This document shows positions 62,316 to 64,000 of a stretch of DNA of 64,000 nt, piece by piece. The notes under the pieces were generated by a model, which made no database searches, had not been told where the DNA came from, and was given only the letters and a program-made list of their open reading frames with translations. Position 1 is the first letter of the stretch. The number at the start of each line of letters is the position of its first letter. The translations under genes and the position numbers were made by a program. Source of the DNA: Hymenopellis radicata (lineage: Eukaryota; Basidiomycota; Agaricomycetes; Agaricales; Physalacriaceae); the NCBI GenBank assembly GCA_015501595.1, contig JADNRX010000076.1:62001-126000 (forward strand), read 5' to 3'.

Positions 62316-62792
62316 CGGGAGCGCGACGAAGTCAACGGTTACTAAGTTCAAGTCGCCGAGTATGGTGAGCGCGGAAGGCCACGCAATAGGGTGGTGAAGT
62401 AAACCCTAGGTTTTGATACACCTCGGGTTTACTGCGGTTAGTAACGGTATTGATACGGTATCGAAACCTCGGCCGAGGTATCAGTACAGTTTCGATACCG
62501 ACACGTGACAAATTCACGTGATGGTGCGCTGGCACTCAGGCAAGCAGAAAGTGGCGGGATAAGGGCGGGCAGAGGGCGGCGGAGCGGTGCGCCACGTCAC
62601 GTGGTAAAAGCACGTGCCGGTATCGAAACCGTTACTAACGGTTTCAAAACCAGGACCTCGTGGGGGTCGGTATCAATACCGTTACTAACACCCCCGGAGG
62701 TTTACTTCACCACCCTACCACGCAACGAGAAGCAGGAAGCGCGTGGCAGCTGTCATTCCGAAAAGGCAGGCGGCTGGGAGCTCAACCTATCC
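62316..62792 (-). repeat. right terminal inverted repeat of the MULE, split by MITE 2
   Basis: Outer part 62718-62792 and inner part 62316-62386 together match 55911-56050 in reverse complement. The break carries the MITE and its CCACGCAA duplication. Confidence 0.8.
62379..62725. mobile_element. hAT-type MITE 2 with 8-bp target duplication
   Basis: The element proper is 62387-62717 (331 bp). Terminal inverted repeats are TAGGGTGGTGAAGTAAACC (19 bp) at 62387-62405 and its complement at 62699-62717. It is flanked by CCACGCAA at 62379-62386 and 62718-62725. It has no coding capacity. The interior is rich in GGTATCGAAACC / GTTACTAACGG short repeats. Confidence 0.85.
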
Positions 62793-62836
62793 GTGAAATT
62801 GTAAATTGTTGTAAAACTACACATGTCAGGTTGAAT

Positions 62837-62938
62837 CGACGCCAGCAGGATTTGAACCTGCGCCCTCAAAGAGGAACAGATTGCACACTGGTTTAACTTT
62901 ATTCTAATCTGTCGCCGTAACCACTTGGCTATAGCGCC
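62837..62938 (-). tRNA. tRNA-Ser (anticodon AGA) with a 20-nt intron
   Basis: A class II cloverleaf folds by eye. The acceptor GGCGCTA pairs with TGGCGTC (two G-U pairs) with G73. The D arm has the A box TAGCCAAGTGG. The anticodon stem ACAGA/TCTGT encloses TT-AGA-A, then a 20-nt intron after position 37, then A38. The long variable arm is CCTC-TTT-GAGG, and the T arm is GCAGG/CCTGC with TTCAAAT (B box). The canonical intron site and the long variable arm both support serine. Confidence 0.9.
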
Positions 62939-63257
62939 GTAAGACGTGAAGATGTGACACTGTGGCGGCTCGCGGCAGGTGTATCGTTGAAATAGCTATG
63001 ACTCTGAGCATCAAGACCATCGTTCTTAACTGAACTACATAGGCAGGAGAGCGAAGCAACAACGCAAGAAGAGAACTTTCGCCTGTGGCTGTGCTAGGTA
63101 CATTGTGGCGGAGTTTGAATTGGGGGCACGCGTGGCGCGGCGTGCGTCGTCACGTCAAGAGTTGGAGTTGGTCGACCTTGACCACAATGACTGGTGCGTG
63201 AATCAGTGCTACTGCTAGGGCTAATCGTGACAGTCTCGTTCACAACTATTAGGAATC
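62939..63257. other. 5' flank of tRNA-Ser, no other feature seen
   Basis: The 319 bp upstream of the tRNA (on its strand) contain no recognised gene or repeat. Confidence 0.4.
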
Positions 63258-63835
63258 ATGGACCGCACGCACCAGCATATTCTTTCTCACAAGGCAAATT
63301 TTGAGGGCTGGGACACGTTCATTTTCTTGGAAAGATGCCCTGGACAACTGCTTGTTGGCAAGCCTCTTGTAACTATCGCACGGCGGAAAATGAAAGATTC
63401 TCAGGCATGAATACAACAAGATTCAAATTGAACACCACCAATGTGTCTCGTTGGCTGAGCATTATCTCGAGAGGCCAAGTCTCCGACGCTCCTACAATTT
63501 ATCCCTGCCAAATCGTGGCCGTTGGTATTCTGTTGTACATGCCTACAGAGTTAGGCAATCCAGTTGAATGGAGTAGATCGGCAAACTGGGAAATTGGTAA
63601 TTATGCGCTCAAAAACATAGGATTCGATGAGATTTTTTTCACGGGCGGTCCCCCTTCTACAACCAAGGAACGCGCGCGATACATTGAAAACCAGGTCAGC
63701 CGATGTCCGAAACTTTGTGTATCTTGTTTGTTAACAAAGTATAGCCCAATGCAACATCAGGACCCACCTCAACAAATTCTGCCGATTCCTTGGTATTCGT
63801 CATCTCCCCGGACGTGTCCCATCCAAGAGAAGTGA
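63258..63835 (+). pseudogene. possible decayed coding region, unidentified
   Basis: The ATG at 63258 opens MDRTHQHILSHKANFEGWDT and PLVTIARRKMKDSQA up to a TGA at 63409. One base shifted, the sequence goes on as EYNKIQIEHHQCVSLAEHYL and ERPSLRRSYNLSLPNRGR, which looks like protein. A third frame from about 63330 stays open to 63835. The frame changes without good splice signals, so this is either a broken gene or a chance series of open frames. No family is recognised. Confidence 0.25.
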
Positions 63836-63938
63836 CGTGTATCGACATTGACGGAGACTTGGCGGTTCGTGCGCCTCATATAGTTTTGTTGACCGGGCCA
63901 TCTCAAACTATACACAGACTGCCAACAATTACATCTCA

Positions 63939-64000
63939 ATGCCATCCCCTTTAAAAGACGACTTTACGAAGAACAACTTCGGGTGGGATGTTGACGTTTG
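63939..64000 (+). CDS. possible 5' end of a gene running off the window
   Basis: The ATG at 63939 starts MPSPLKDDFTKNNFGWDVDV, open to the window edge. Only 20 codons are visible, so this is weak; the sequence to the right would decide. Confidence 0.2.
   Translation, partial: MPSPLKDDFTKNNFGWDVDV

Larger units (their letters stand above)
55911..62792. mobile_element. Mutator-like element (MULE) with 9-bp target duplication, interrupted
   Basis: Ends are GGATAGGTTGAGCTCCCAGC at 55911 and its complement at 62792. The flanks carry the 9-bp direct repeat GTGAAATTG at 55902-55910 and 62793-62801. Terminal inverted repeats are about 140 bp (55911-56050 and 62316-62792, the right one split by a 331-bp MITE). 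The element encodes a MULE transposase with a SWIM zinc finger. A second transposon (58103-61184) is nested in the transposase. Without the two insertions the element would be about 3.45 kb. Confidence 0.85.

Noticed and set aside
55224..62938. 39-bp direct repeats derived from a tRNA gene, read as att sites of a tyrosine-recombinase (Starship-like) element
   Set aside because: Content between them is explained by MULE, KDZ-like and hAT elements, each with its own target duplications. No tyrosine recombinase gene is present, and the repeat equals the tRNA 5' exon.
1..64000. CRISPR arrays, bacterial operons, riboswitches
   Set aside because: The window is fungal nuclear DNA with spliceosomal introns; no regularly spaced short repeats or riboswitch folds were seen.

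Overview
The window is nuclear DNA from a basidiomycete fungus, most likely an Agaricomycete. Genes are dense and on both strands, and almost every gene is cut by several introns of about 45-60 nt. Many starts sit under 100 bp from a neighbour. Several families point to a filamentous basidiomycete: a Mx-like dynamin, a secreted multicopper oxidase, a Kre9/KNH-type secreted protein, a DASH-complex Duo1, and MULE, KDZ-like and hAT transposons. This call rests on gene structure and family content only.

Positions 1-55100 are ordinary gene-rich chromosome. In order they hold: the 3' end of an unknown gene; a PA/TM/RING-H2 ubiquitin ligase (-); allantoinase (-); a Yippee/Moh1 protein (+); a class-C beta-lactamase-like hydrolase (+); a dynamin-family GTPase (-); an ADCK/UbiB kinase-like mitochondrial protein (-); a Gyp5-type Rab-GAP (-); mitochondrial GatB (-); the PC4/Sub1 coactivator (-); the very large HECT ligase Tom1 (+, almost 12 kb); an NADPH:quinone oxidoreductase (+); Atg27 (+); an orphan RNase H1 N-terminal-domain protein (+); an intronless PaiB-like FMN-binding protein (-); a TM9SF/EMP70 protein (-); the queuine tRNA-ribosyltransferase catalytic subunit (+), whose start lies 57 bp from that of TM9SF; the DEAD-box helicase Dbp10 (-); a small secreted KNH-like protein (+); Duo1 (-); a multicopper oxidase (-); and ribosomal protein uL2 (+). 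These are unrelated housekeeping and accessory functions (purine breakdown, ubiquitin, trafficking, autophagy, translation, ribosome assembly, mitosis), not a pathway cluster. A gene-poor stretch at 51.0-52.6 kb contains a diverged tandem repeat, followed by two hypothetical genes.

Positions 55200-62940 form a transposon nest beside a tRNA-Ser(AGA) gene. A Mutator-like element (55911-62792, 9-bp target duplication) lies about 45 bp from the 3' end of the tRNA. Its transposase is split by a second element (58103-61184, 9-bp target duplication, almost identical terminal repeats of about 350 bp) that carries a decayed KDZ-type coding remnant. Its right terminal repeat is split by a 331-bp hAT-type MITE with an 8-bp target duplication. 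A related 449-bp hAT-type MITE lies just outside the left end. Beyond it is a 37-nt fragment that matches the 5' exon of the intron-containing tRNA-Ser almost to the base. The last kilobase has only weak coding signals.

Exon borders were inferred by eye from frame continuity, GT-AG signals and remembered family patterns. Outer start and stop coordinates are more reliable than internal splice sites.
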